From positions 62,001-126,000 of the forward strand of contig DJRG01000029.1 in NCBI GenBank assembly GCA_002438845.1: a DNA stretch of 64,000 nt, read 5' to 3'. Shown one piece after another: positions 1 to 8,023 of the stretch; the stretch's first letter is position 1, and every line of letters begins with the position of its first letter. The translations under genes and the position numbers were made by a program. Below the pieces are notes generated by a model. The model was not told where the DNA came from and ran no database searches. It saw only the letters and a list, made by a program, of their open reading frames with translations. Source of the DNA: Bacteroidales bacterium UBA6366 (lineage in GTDB: Bacteria; Bacteroidota; Bacteroidia; Bacteroidales; UBA932).

Positions 1-1001
1 AAATACTGGACTTTGTCCGTTCCACCGGAGATGGACAGCGTGTGGGAAGTCTGAGGGGAGTAATTGTTGTTGTTTATCCTCCACCACTCCGTCCCCACTT
101 TTGTACCGCTCCTGTACTTCTCGATCTCTTCCAAGGAATATATGAACTTGCCAGGCGACATGGAGCCCCTCATGATGTTGTTCTCGTTGGTGATCTCCAT
201 GAATTGCCAGGCATTGAGTCCGTCAGGAGTGTTGATCGGCATAGAGAAACCAGCGTAGCCTTCATATTCAATGTTGGACGTCCCGCTTTGGCCACGCTTT
301 GTGGTGATGAGTATTACTCCGTTCGAGGCTCTCATTCCGTAGATCGCCGCGGAGGCGTCCTTCAACGTGGAGATGCTTTCAATCTCGTTGGCGTCCAGAC
401 GTTCCATGTTGTCACGAGGGACACCATCAATGACAACCAAAGGGCGCCCCATTCCACGGATGTTGATGGATGACGAGAAAGAGCCCGGCTCACCGGAAGT
501 CTGAACCACCCGCACGCCGGCCATCTTGCCGGAGAGCATGTTCACGACATTCTCGTTCTTTGTCTCCTTGATCGCCTTGGATGAGACGGAGGAAATCGCA
601 CCGGTCAACGATGCCCTTTTCTGCGTGCCATAAGCGACGACGACAACATCCTCAAGGGTCGTCATGTCCTCCGGAAGGACCACATTGACGACAGATTGAG
701 AAACGGGCACATCGACCGTGACAGTCCTGTAGCCCAAACTTGAGACTTCAAGTGTGACGGATGAGGAATTTTTCAAGGAAAGATTCCATTTTCCGTCAAG
801 ATCAGTGGTTGTTCCGGTAGTTGTTCCAAGAACAAGCACTCCCGCTCCGACCACAGGGACACCGGAAGGATCAGTGACCTTGCCGCTGACCGACCTACCG
901 CCCTGGGCGAGGCAGAGTTCCATAGGCAGGGTCATAAGCAACGTAAAAATCGTCGCGATGACACCGACCCTACGGGCGCTGCATAAAACATTCACATTCA
1001 T
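1..1001 (-). CDS. SusC/RagA-family TonB-dependent outer-membrane receptor, N-terminal part
   Basis: The frame is open from an ATG at 1001 to the window edge, so about 333 N-terminal residues are present and the C-terminal barrel is missing. It starts with a signal peptide (hydrophobic stretch to about residue 32, ending LCLAQ). A carboxypeptidase-like domain follows (about 37-110), then the TonB-box and plug region with VVVVAYGTQKR, IRGMGRPLVVIDGVPR and the family hallmark SAAIYGMRASNGVILITTKRG-like segment. Known role of the family: energised import of oligosaccharides across the outer membrane together with a SusD lipoprotein. It lies 22 bp downstream of the rhamnosidase C-terminal piece on the same strand, so it most likely belongs to a rhamnose-glycan utilisation locus; the substrate is inferred from neighbours only. 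Confidence 0.93.
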   Translation of the reverse strand, partial: MNVNVLCSARRVGVIATIFTLLMTLPMELCLAQGGRSVSGKVTDPSGVPVVGAGVLVLGTTTGTTTDLDGKWNLSLKNSSSVTLEVSSLGYRTVTVDVPVSQSVVNVVLPEDMTTLEDVVVVAYGTQKRASLTGAISSVSSKAIKETKNENVVNMLSGKMAGVRVVQTSGEPGSFSSSINIRGMGRPLVVIDGVPRDNMERLDANEIESISTLKDASAAIYGMRASNGVILITTKRGQSGTSNIEYEGYAGFSMPINTPDGLNAWQFMEITNENNIMRGSMSPGKFIYSLEEIEKYRSGTKVGTEWWRINNNNYSPQTSHTLSISGGTDKVQY

Positions 1002-1023
1002 AATTTATAAGATTAGTATGTAA

Positions 1024-1740
1024 TTAACTGTCAAACTTAAACCTATGTTTCCCTGAAGAGAGTTTCTCCTCACGGCCCCCGACGCGAAGTGTCGCCTCCG
1101 TGTTTGCCGGGACAGTGACCTCAAGCACAACCTTGTTTCCAGTCCTTTTCCACGATGAGCCGACAAGGCCGGAGGCAGTCATGCAACTTGCCGACACGCT
1201 TTGAAGCCGATCCACAAAATGTGGCCTGAACACAATGTGACGGAAGCCAGGTCTCTCCGGGTCACAGTTTATTCCCGCGATGTCGTTGTACATCCATGCG
1301 TCAATGTCTCCGAGGAACACATGATTCATCGACAGCCTGTCTCCTTCCCTTGCCACCCAATGTTCGGGCATGGTCGAGTAGCCGAGTTTTCTCCAGTACG
1401 CCCATGATGGTTCTGTCTCGGATGTGGCCACCTGATAGGCAAGATCCGCATGACCATATTCAGTCAGCATCCGAAGCAGCGTCTTGCTGCCGATCATGCC
1501 GCAGTCGAGATGGTCGCCGGCGGCGCACACAGCCTCCACCAGCCTTTCCGCAACCTTTCCGCAGAACCCATCAGGCACGATTCCAAGGTAAAGGGCGAGA
1601 GACTGCGCTGTCTGGGATCCGTTTGAATACACGCCGCTCTCTCTGTCAAACCATTTGGAATTAATCAATTCACGAACCGCATCAGCTTTTGACAGCCAAG
1701 GCTCAGGACTGTTGCCGAGCAATCTTTCGAAGCGGGCCAT
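1024..1740 (-). CDS. GH78 alpha-L-rhamnosidase, C-terminal fragment (separated by inversion)
   Basis: This frame encodes the end of the (alpha/alpha)6 catalytic barrel plus the C-terminal beta domain of a GH78 rhamnosidase (SETEPSWAYWRKLG, SMNHVFLGDIDAWMY, then PGFRHIVFRPH). The ATG at 1740 is internal. Upstream the frame stays open and reads N-D-Y-T-S-T-C-F-Y-W-Y-E-L-Q-A into it, with N-D-Y-T at 1774-1785. The matching N-terminal part is at 3160-4992 on the other strand and ends with the same N-D-Y-T. The piece lacks a signal peptide and the catalytic region, so alone it should be inactive. Joined to its partner it would complete a lipoprotein of about 859 residues, a normal GH78 size. Whether anything is made from the fragment in the present orientation is unknown. 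Confidence 0.85.
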   Translation of the reverse strand: MARFERLLGNSPEPWLSKADAVRELINSKWFDRESGVYSNGSQTAQSLALYLGIVPDGFCGKVAERLVEAVCAAGDHLDCGMIGSKTLLRMLTEYGHADLAYQVATSETEPSWAYWRKLGYSTMPEHWVAREGDRLSMNHVFLGDIDAWMYNDIAGINCDPERPGFRHIVFRPHFVDRLQSVSASCMTASGLVGSSWKRTGNKVVLEVTVPANTEATLRVGGREEKLSSGKHRFKFDS

Positions 1741-1772
1741 AGCCTGGAGTTCGTACCAATAAAAACATGTGG

Positions 1773-1786
1773 AAGTGTAGTCATTA
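1773..1786. repeat. Left 14-bp inverted repeat of the rhamnosidase inversion
   Basis: AAGTGTAGTCATTA here is the exact inverse of TAATGACTACACTT at 4977-4990. Match continues imperfectly for three more bases (16 of 17). The repeat lies inside the C-terminal rhamnosidase frame, and its last base is the A of the AraC-type regulator's start codon. Confidence 0.9.
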
Positions 1787-2691
1787 TGGAAAAGGACATA
1801 CTTAATTATTTGACTTTCACAGACGATGACGTGACATGGGGAGGCGTCGTCAGTTTTGTCGAGACACAGGATGTCGGAGCCGGGGAATCATACCCTCCAG
1901 GTGACCATCCCAAACGCTACCTTTTCTCTCCGGAGACCGGTCGTGTGGTGGATGAGTTCCAACTGGTTTACATAACTTTAGGCAGTGGATGGTTCAGATC
2001 GAAATCATTTCAGGACGGATGCCTGACCCATGTCTGTGCCGGAGACATGCTCATGCTTTTTCCTGGTGAGTGGCACTCCTATTATCCCGAAAAGGAAACA
2101 GGATGGAAAGAATACGGTATCGGTTTTATCGGTACTGAGGCCTCGAATCTTTTGAAAAATGGATTCATATCTCCGACAAAGCCGATTTTCCACACCGGCG
2201 TGCGTGAGGAGATAATCAGACTTTATGATGTCGCCCTGACGGTGGCGTCGGAGCAAAAGCCCCTTTACCAGCAGCTTCTTTTCAGTTTGGTTAATCTTAT
2301 AATCGGTTACACGTGCTTCTTCGACAAGAATGGCTCAATGTCCTCCACATTTATGGAAAAGAAGATTAATCAGGCGAAACTTTTGATTTCTGACAATCTG
2401 AGAACCGTCTCTCCAGAGTTTCTGGCCGCCAAGCTGGATTTAGGTTACACTACTTTCAGAAAAAAATTCAAGGAGTGTACAGGATTTCCTCCCGCCAAGT
2501 ACATACTGGAGATAAGAATCATGAAAGCAAAGGACTTGCTGACGAATACATATATGACGGTCAACGAAATAGCTTATAATTTAGGCTTTGACAACATTGA
2601 CTATTTCTATGTCGTGTTCAAATCGAAGACAGGCATGACCCCGACAGCCTACCGAAAGAAAAGCCAAAGTTCGTTCTTCTCGAACAAGTGA
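1786..2691 (+). CDS. AraC-family transcriptional regulator of the rhamnose locus
   Basis: 301 residues. The N-terminal half looks like a cupin ligand-binding domain (about 40-150; GDMLMLFPGEWHSYYP). The C-terminal half is a double helix-turn-helix of AraC type (about 190-295), with the second-motif signature VNEIAYNLGFDNIDYFYVVF followed by KSKTGMTPTAYR. It is followed by the mutarotase and rhamnosidase genes on the same strand, so it is likely a sugar-responsive activator of this locus; rhamnose as ligand is inference. Its ATG starts on the last base of the inverted repeat, so inversion exchanges everything upstream of the start codon. In the present orientation that upstream DNA is the antisense of the rhamnosidase fragment, with no TAnnTTTG promoter visible. 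Confidence 0.9.
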   Translation: MEKDILNYLTFTDDDVTWGGVVSFVETQDVGAGESYPPGDHPKRYLFSPETGRVVDEFQLVYITLGSGWFRSKSFQDGCLTHVCAGDMLMLFPGEWHSYYPEKETGWKEYGIGFIGTEASNLLKNGFISPTKPIFHTGVREEIIRLYDVALTVASEQKPLYQQLLFSLVNLIIGYTCFFDKNGSMSSTFMEKKINQAKLLISDNLRTVSPEFLAAKLDLGYTTFRKKFKECTGFPPAKYILEIRIMKAKDLLTNTYMTVNEIAYNLGFDNIDYFYVVFKSKTGMTPTAYRKKSQSSFFSNK

Positions 2692-2830
2692 TCGTTTCTT
2701 TGGTTTCTGGCAATAATAATTTGTTGCTTGTCAGCATCGATTTATTGATGATTTTTTTTCGTTACTTAGTATCGTGGAACCACATCAAGACTGGTGTGGC
2801 CAATGGTAAATTGATAATAACACTAACACG

Positions 2831-3154
2831 ATGGACGGAAAAAGAAGACTGGCTTTCAAGATGAGATTAAAACCTGGTTGCGAGGAGGAATATCAGAAAA
2901 GGCATTCCGCTCTGTGGCCGGAAATGAAGGATGTGCTTAAGAAATCCACGGTCGGTAATTATTCCATTTTTTACGATCAGGACACGAGGACGCTTTTTGC
3001 CTATCAGGAAATCATGGGAGATCGTACGTCACAAGATCTTGGCGCGGACCCGGTGGTCAGGAAGTGGTGGCACTACATGAGTGACATAATGGAGGTGAAT
3101 GAGGATGAATCGCCGGTCTCCACGTCACTTCGCCAACTCTTTTTCATGGAATAG
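2831..3154 (+). CDS. rhaM: L-rhamnose mutarotase
   Basis: 107 residues, the usual length for the RhaM/YiiL family, which interconverts the alpha and beta anomers of L-rhamnose in the cytoplasm. Family features visible are the N-terminal FKMRLKPGCEEEYQKRH stretch with the conserved His before LWPEM, the central NYSIFYD strand, and the C-terminal RKWWHYMSDIME segment. Its stop codon overlaps a possible GTG of the next gene, and the rhamnosidase ATG follows at 3160, so the two are probably cotranslated. It sits inside the inverted segment between the AraC-type regulator and the rhamnosidase. No rhamnose isomerase or kinase is in the window. Confidence 0.92.
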   Translation: MDGKRRLAFKMRLKPGCEEEYQKRHSALWPEMKDVLKKSTVGNYSIFYDQDTRTLFAYQEIMGDRTSQDLGADPVVRKWWHYMSDIMEVNEDESPVSTSLRQLFFME

Positions 3155-3159
3155 TGATT

Positions 3160-4992
3160 ATGCGAAAGATATTATCGTATATTGTCATCTCGTGGGCCAT
3201 ATTGTCCTGCGACAGTTCATCGGTCATAGAAAGGATGAGAGTGGAGTGGTGTGAATCCCCGATTTGTGTCGATACTCAGACCCCACGTTTTTCCTGGACC
3301 TACAACGGCCGGTTCTCACAAGATTCTTTTGAACTTACCGTGATGGAAGAAGGAGGCTCGCAGGTCTGGACTTCCGGCCCGGTCAAGTCTGGAGAAATGA
3401 ACTATGTGGGAGACACTGGCATGGGACTTCTTCCGATGACCGCCTATCGATGGAAAGTCACCGCTAAAAGCGCGGACGGGAGAACAGTTGTGTCGGATGA
3501 GGCACGCTTCGAGACGGCTATGTTCTCAGATGAAGACTGGGTGGCTTCTTGGATCAGCGATGGAAGACTGAAAGACGAGGAGACCGCCCCGGTGCTGAAA
3601 CGCAATCTTGTGGTCGCCGATGGTTTCAGCAAGGCCCGACTATACATATCCGCGGCCGCATATTCAGACTTTTTCATCAACGGGACCCCGGTATTCTCGT
3701 CTCCGCTCAATCCGGCTTACACTGACTATGGGAAACGGAATCTCTATATCGCCAAAGATGTCACGGCTTTTCTGAAAGGAGGAGAGAACGAGATGTATGC
3801 CGTGCTTGGCAACGGGTTCTATAATGTGGTGGATTATGTCGCGGTGTGGGATTTCGACAAGGCGGGATGGCGTGACAGAGCGAAGATGATCGCGCAGTTG
3901 TATGTGGAGTATCCGGACGGCAGGAAGTATATTGTGGGCACCGACTCCTCGTGGAAGGCTCTTGCTGAGCCTAAGGATAATCCGTACAGAATGAACAACA
4001 TCTACTCCGGCGACACTTACGATTGCCGCATCCCGTCTCCTGGGCCGTCGGCTAAGACGCCGGATGACCTTTGGACGGCCGCAGTGACTGTCTCAGTTCC
4101 GTCTGCGGCACTACGTGCGCAATACATGGGTGAAAATGTGGTGGAAAGGAGAATACCGGCGAGGTCTATACGCATGATCGGCGACACGGTGGCTCTCTGT
4201 GATTTCGGTGTAAACTTGTCTGGTCTGTCTAATTTCACGGTCAAGGGCGAGACCGGGAGTGTGGTCGAAATCCAGCACGGAGAATGTCTTGGAAAGGATG
4301 GCCGGCTTGATGTCTGGCATATGGACGAGCATTTCCGTCCAAGGCCTGGACATGAATTCCAAACGGATGTGTTCATCTTGAATGATGGGGAAAATGTCCT
4401 CTACGACAGGTTCTCCTATGATGGATTCCGTTATGCGGAAATTCGGTCTGACCGTCCATTCTCAGTGGAGTCCGCCGAGGCGTCATTCATCCACACTGAC
4501 CTGGAACGCACTGGAAAGTTCGAGGCCTCGGACACTGTTCTGAACGGCATTCATGAGATGGTGATCCAATCCTATCTCTCGAACAGCATGGGCATTCCTA
4601 CGGATTGTCCTCAGAGGGAGAAAAACGGATGGACCGCAGACGGATGGGTGTCATGTGAGATTGGGTTGCTGAATTTTGACAGCGCGAATCTTTATTTGAA
4701 ATGGATTGACGACATCATTGACAACCAGCGTCCAAATGGGGAAATCTGCGCCATCATTCCAAGTCATGGATGGGGTTTGGGAATAGGACCGGTATGGGAT
4801 GCGGTACTGTTCGTCATTCCGGAGAAGCTCTATGACTACACCGGAGACATACGTGGCATTCAAAGAGCCGCCCAGGCATGCAGGGATTATCTTGGATTCC
4901 TCGCCACAAGAGAGGCTTCTGACGGATCGATTGAATATGGACTTGGAGACTGGGTTCCTTATAAGACAGAAACCCCTAATGACTACACTTAA
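3160..4992 (+). CDS. GH78 alpha-L-rhamnosidase lipoprotein, N-terminal part (truncated by inversion)
   Basis: About 610 residues from the ATG at 3160, preferred over an upstream GTG because it gives a lipoprotein signal with lipobox AILSC. In order come an N-terminal fibronectin-like domain, the beta-sandwich domains of GH78, and the start of the (alpha/alpha)6 barrel. The barrel start includes the catalytic-region signature TDCPQREKNGWTADGW, whose acidic residues are conserved in the family. The frame stops at 4990-4992 just after N-D-Y-T, inside the right inverted repeat, so the rest of the barrel and the C-terminal domain are missing. They are found on the opposite strand at 1024-1785. Active enzyme would cleave terminal alpha-L-rhamnose outside the cytoplasm; this truncated form should not fold into a complete catalytic site. 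Confidence 0.88.
   Translation: MRKILSYIVISWAILSCDSSSVIERMRVEWCESPICVDTQTPRFSWTYNGRFSQDSFELTVMEEGGSQVWTSGPVKSGEMNYVGDTGMGLLPMTAYRWKVTAKSADGRTVVSDEARFETAMFSDEDWVASWISDGRLKDEETAPVLKRNLVVADGFSKARLYISAAAYSDFFINGTPVFSSPLNPAYTDYGKRNLYIAKDVTAFLKGGENEMYAVLGNGFYNVVDYVAVWDFDKAGWRDRAKMIAQLYVEYPDGRKYIVGTDSSWKALAEPKDNPYRMNNIYSGDTYDCRIPSPGPSAKTPDDLWTAAVTVSVPSAALRAQYMGENVVERRIPARSIRMIGDTVALCDFGVNLSGLSNFTVKGETGSVVEIQHGECLGKDGRLDVWHMDEHFRPRPGHEFQTDVFILNDGENVLYDRFSYDGFRYAEIRSDRPFSVESAEASFIHTDLERTGKFEASDTVLNGIHEMVIQSYLSNSMGIPTDCPQREKNGWTADGWVSCEIGLLNFDSANLYLKWIDDIIDNQRPNGEICAIIPSHGWGLGIGPVWDAVLFVIPEKLYDYTGDIRGIQRAAQACRDYLGFLATREASDGSIEYGLGDWVPYKTETPNDYT
4977..4990. repeat. Right 14-bp inverted repeat of the rhamnosidase inversion
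   Basis: TAATGACTACACTT, exact inverse of 1773-1786. It encodes the N-D-Y-T end of the rhamnosidase N-terminal part, and the stop codon TAA begins on its last base, so the stop is created by the junction with flanking DNA next to cca. Confidence 0.9.
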
Positions 4993-5004
4993 GGATGAAT
5001 CACC

Positions 5005-6546
5005 CTATTTTAATTTAACGGGAACAAGCCCCATCTCGGCAGCCTTGACGCGCATGAAAGCGTTGGCCTCCTCGAAGTTGTTGCCGATCTGGCCGTCCAG
5101 GATGGCCTCTTTGACATATTCCTTTAGAATGCCGATCTCACGGCACGGACTCAGGCCGTAAACCTCCATGACATATTCACCGGTGATCGGGTTCTTGAAG
5201 TTGCGGATGGCGTCCTTGGCCTCTACCTCGACTAACTTGCGCTTGACGAGCTCGAAATTCTTACGGATTTTGGCGACCTTGACGGGGTTCTTCGAGGTGA
5301 TGTCAGCGTTGCACAGAAGCATCAGGTCATCAATCTCGTTGCCGGCGTCGAACAGCAGACGGCGCACGGCAGAATCCGTAACCTCCTCATCCACAAGGGC
5401 AATAGGGCGGTGATGCAGACCGACGAGCTTCTGGACGTATTTCATCTTCTCGTTCAGAGGCATCTTGAGAGCCTTGAATATCCTCGGGACCATCTTCGCA
5501 CCGATGACCTCGTGGCCGTGGAACGTCCAGCCGACCGAAGGGTCGAAACGCTTTGCGGCCGGTTTGCCAATGTCGTGCAGAAGAGCGGCCCAGCGCAGCC
5601 AGACATTCGGCTGTGTGCGGACAGACTCCACAAAATTGTCCCCTCCCTCATCAGGCGTGAAGTCCTTCAGAGTGCCGACGGCGATGCCATCGATCTCCGA
5701 GGCCGCCACATTGTCAACTACCTGGAGTGTATGGGAGAATATTTCCTTATGACCCTTTCCGTCAACGGATTCCACCCCTTTGAGTTTCAGAAGATCCGGG
5801 AGAATATATTCAAGAAGTCCGGTCTCGTCCATCAGTTTGAATCCCATCGAAGGGTGCGGCGTGATGAGGATTTTGTTGAGTTCCTCGACAATGCGCTCCT
5901 TGGAAAGGATGGTCATGCGGTCGCGCATATTCCTCATCGCCCTCAGGGATTCCGGGACGATGGTGAATTTTTGCTCCGGGGTGCTGAGTTTCGTGGCGAA
6001 ACGAATCGCGCGGAGCATCCTGAGAGGGTCGTCGCTGTAGGTCTGCTCCGGTTCCAGAGGGGTGCGGATTATACCAGCCGCAAGGTCTCTGATGCCGCCG
6101 AACGGATCCACGAGCGCCCCATAGTCCTCTTTCTGGAGACTGAATGCCATCGCATTGATAGTGAAATCTCTACGCTCCTGATCCTCCTCAAGTGTCCCGT
6201 CCTCGACGATCGGCTTGCGGGAATCGTGACGGTAGGACTCCTTGCGAGCCCCGACAAACTCAATCTCCGCCCCATGCCACTTCAGCATGGCCGTACCGAA
6301 TGTCTTGAATATGGACACGTTGCAATGTCTGTGATCCATTTCCTCAATCTTTGCCGCAACGGCCTCAGCGAGCTGGATTCCGCTCCCCTCCACGACTATG
6401 TCGATGTCGTCATTAGGCCTGCCAAGGAAGCAGTCACGCACGTAACCTCCTATCACGAAAGCCCTTACGCCAAGCTCCTCAGCGGCGGACGAGACAATGC
6501 CGAAGATCGGCCTGTCAAGATAACCCTGTGTTATTGTAGCTCCCAT
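5005..6546 (-). CDS. cca: CCA tRNA nucleotidyltransferase with HD domain
   Basis: 513 residues. The N-terminal class II nucleotidyltransferase head has VIGGYVRD at about 31-38 and the metal-binding DDIDIVV at 46-52. The RRDFTINAMAFSL segment near 130 marks the CCA-adding/poly(A) polymerase family. An HD phosphohydrolase domain follows (RWAALLHDIGKP, then TFHGHEVIGA), as in the Bacteroidota form. It adds or repairs the 3' CCA of tRNAs; this matters here because tRNA-Pro in the window lacks an encoded CCA. The gene directly follows 6548-6949 and ends convergently 13 bp from the rhamnosidase N-terminal fragment. Confidence 0.93.
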   Translation of the reverse strand: MGATITQGYLDRPIFGIVSSAAEELGVRAFVIGGYVRDCFLGRPNDDIDIVVEGSGIQLAEAVAAKIEEMDHRHCNVSIFKTFGTAMLKWHGAEIEFVGARKESYRHDSRKPIVEDGTLEEDQERRDFTINAMAFSLQKEDYGALVDPFGGIRDLAAGIIRTPLEPEQTYSDDPLRMLRAIRFATKLSTPEQKFTIVPESLRAMRNMRDRMTILSKERIVEELNKILITPHPSMGFKLMDETGLLEYILPDLLKLKGVESVDGKGHKEIFSHTLQVVDNVAASEIDGIAVGTLKDFTPDEGGDNFVESVRTQPNVWLRWAALLHDIGKPAAKRFDPSVGWTFHGHEVIGAKMVPRIFKALKMPLNEKMKYVQKLVGLHHRPIALVDEEVTDSAVRRLLFDAGNEIDDLMLLCNADITSKNPVKVAKIRKNFELVKRKLVEVEAKDAIRNFKNPITGEYVMEVYGLSPCREIGILKEYVKEAILDGQIGNNFEEANAFMRVKAAEMGLVPVKLK

Positions 6547-6547
6547 A

Positions 6548-6949
6548 TTATTTCTGCATGGTTTCCCAATCCGGGAAAGATTTCATTTGAGTGTATGATT
6601 CACCGTCCCGCACGAAGCCGAAAGTCTTCAACCCATTAGTAATCACCACATATTTCACATTCAGCACCAGATTGTACCGCAATGCCTGTTCCAGTACCTC
6701 CCTGCTCATCGGCACATCCTCCCGCTTACATTCCACAACCATCAGCGGAGCCGTGTCCCTGCCATAGACGAGGATGTCCGCGCGGAAATCCTTCCCCCCG
6801 AACTTCATCCCCACCTCACTCATCATCATATATTCAGGGACCTTCAGCCGCTCCTTCAGCACACCGATGAACCACTGCCGCACCTTCTCCTCCGGCGTCA
6901 GCGCCACCGCCTTCTTCCTCAACGGGTCCCAAACCTTCTGCTGCTCCAT
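6548..6949 (-). CDS. Stand-alone HsdR N-terminal-like nuclease-fold protein
   Basis: 133 residues resembling the N-terminal domain of type I restriction R subunits (HSDR_N_2-type). The PD-(D/E)XK-like motifs are visible as FRADILVYG and PLMVVECKRED, followed by EQALRYNLVLNVKYVVITNG. No helicase domain and no HsdM or HsdS genes are nearby, so it is not a restriction enzyme as it stands. Such short proteins are widely conserved in Bacteroidota with unknown role. It lies between tcdA and cca on the same strand with tight spacing (37 bp and 1 bp), so it is probably cotranscribed with tRNA-modification and tRNA-maturation genes. Confidence 0.8.
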   Translation of the reverse strand: MEQQKVWDPLRKKAVALTPEEKVRQWFIGVLKERLKVPEYMMMSEVGMKFGGKDFRADILVYGRDTAPLMVVECKREDVPMSREVLEQALRYNLVLNVKYVVITNGLKTFGFVRDGESYTQMKSFPDWETMQK

Positions 6950-6986
6950 TATTTATGAATATTCCAACCGCGATTTATGAATATGC

Positions 6987-7838
6987 TCACTCAGCCTCCG
7001 CCTTTCCCTTCGCACCGGCGGTCCTAAGCACCCGGCGGTAGATGTCATCTATCACCAGCCCGGAAAGAGTCATTCCGAATATGGCCGTGACGTGGACGGT
7101 CGTACCGTTGATCTGTGCCTTGGACGAACACCACTCGTGATTCAGAAGGTCCGGATCCCCCGGCCCGTTCTGAGCCTTCGGACACATGCACTTCTCCGTG
7201 CCGCAACTCTGGCAATGTCCTCTATTAGGCAACACCTCGTCATCATAGACGCATAGGAACTTCTTGGCAGGCAGCGTCTTGGCCCGCTTCATCTTCTTCC
7301 TTAAAGCTGCTCCAAGAGGACATCCCCTCACGTTCCAGAACTCCGCCACCTTGATCTTAAGCGGATCCACTTTCAGCGCCGCACCCAGCGAGCAGTAGAA
7401 CTTCGCCTTGCTTGCCGTGGCCGTCAAGATCAGATGCACCTTGTCCTTCAGAGAATCAACCGCATCGATGACGTAATCATATTCATCAAGATTGAATTGT
7501 CCCGCCGTCTCCTCGCAGTAGATTTGTTGGATCGCCGTGATCTCAGCCTTCGGGTTGATCTCAAGCAGATGAGTTTTCAGCGCATCCACCTTCACCTGTC
7601 CTACGGTCTTGGTGGTCGCCATCAGCTGCCGGTTCACATTAGTGATGCAGATCCTGTCAGAATCCACGACCGTCAGTTTCGTGACCCCACTCCGCACAAG
7701 CCCCTCAGCGCACCAGCTGCCGACTCCCCCGACTCCGAAGATGATCACCTTGGTTCCGGCCAGCGCCCTCATCACATCATCGCCCAGAAGCAGTTCCGTG
7801 CGGTTGTATATCGCTTTCTCTATTGTGTTAATCGCCAT
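6987..7838 (-). CDS. tcdA: tRNA threonylcarbamoyladenosine dehydratase (ThiF/E1-like family)
   Basis: 283 residues from the ATG at 7838; an upstream ATG at 7856 lies within or before the promoter and is less likely. The nucleotide-binding motif GVGGVG is at 35-40, followed by the family pattern DSDRICITNVNRQ and CSLGAA. TcdA uses ATP to cyclise t6A37 of ANN-decoding tRNAs to ct6A. Unusual here is a cysteine-rich stretch in the C-terminal half (HCQSCGTEKCMCPK, then HEWC), which I do not know from the E. coli protein and which could bind zinc. It heads a tight minus-strand group with the HsdR-N-like gene and cca. Confidence 0.88.
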   Translation of the reverse strand: MAINTIEKAIYNRTELLLGDDVMRALAGTKVIIFGVGGVGSWCAEGLVRSGVTKLTVVDSDRICITNVNRQLMATTKTVGQVKVDALKTHLLEINPKAEITAIQQIYCEETAGQFNLDEYDYVIDAVDSLKDKVHLILTATASKAKFYCSLGAALKVDPLKIKVAEFWNVRGCPLGAALRKKMKRAKTLPAKKFLCVYDDEVLPNRGHCQSCGTEKCMCPKAQNGPGDPDLLNHEWCSSKAQINGTTVHVTAIFGMTLSGLVIDDIYRRVLRTAGAKGKAEAE

Positions 7839-7844
7839 AGTTTG

Positions 7845-7852
7845 CAAAGTTA
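7845..7852 (-). promoter_or_regulatory. TAnnTTTG promoter box for tcdA
   Basis: The minus strand reads TAACTTTG, matching the Bacteroidota -7 consensus TAnnTTTG. Only six bases separate it from the ATG at 7838, implying a leaderless or nearly leaderless transcript. No clear -33 TTG is seen. Confidence 0.55.
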
Positions 7853-7987
7853 GCAATCATTAAGGAATATTCTTAAGGCTTTGCATATCATTTTTAACAA
7901 TAAGAAACTGTGAATGGCAACAACTTACAAGTCAGTGCCAACCATCGAAGCGTCCACTTTTTCGCTAATGCATCATGCTGGGCAATA

Positions 7988-8023
7988 AAAAAAAAGAGGA
8001 CAACGCTTTGTTGTCCTCTTTTT
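7988..8023 (-). terminator. Rho-independent terminator of tRNA-Val
   Basis: Stem GAGGACAAC/GTTGTCCTC of 9 bp (7996-8004 with 8010-8018) with a 5-base loop, flanked by an A-run on one side and T-run on the other. On the minus strand it directly follows the CCA end of tRNA-Val and is followed by at least eight U. The symmetry means it could also act on the plus strand. Confidence 0.85.

Larger units (their letters stand above)
1773..4990. other. Inverted (probably invertible) 3.2-kb segment carrying araC-type gene, rhaM and the rhamnosidase N-terminus
   Basis: The segment is bounded by a perfect 14-bp inverted repeat. Reversing it on paper puts the regulator, rhaM and the rhamnosidase N-terminus on the minus strand. 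It then joins the rhamnosidase halves in frame through the shared N-D-Y-T codons, giving regulator-rhaM-GH78-susC in one direction behind cca. The present orientation therefore breaks the enzyme. No recombinase gene is in the window. Bacteroidales are known for site-specific invertible DNA with short inverted repeats, so phase variation is a reasonable inference. A one-off rearrangement is the alternative; assembly error is less likely because 14 bp is shorter than usual assembly overlaps. Confidence 0.75.

Noticed and set aside
5410..6639. 409-codon plus-strand frame
   Set aside because: Antisense to cca, rich in Arg/His/Pro as expected for a shadow frame; no domain.
6548..6949. Type I restriction system
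   Set aside because: Only an N-terminal HsdR-like domain is present; no helicase, methylase or specificity genes nearby.
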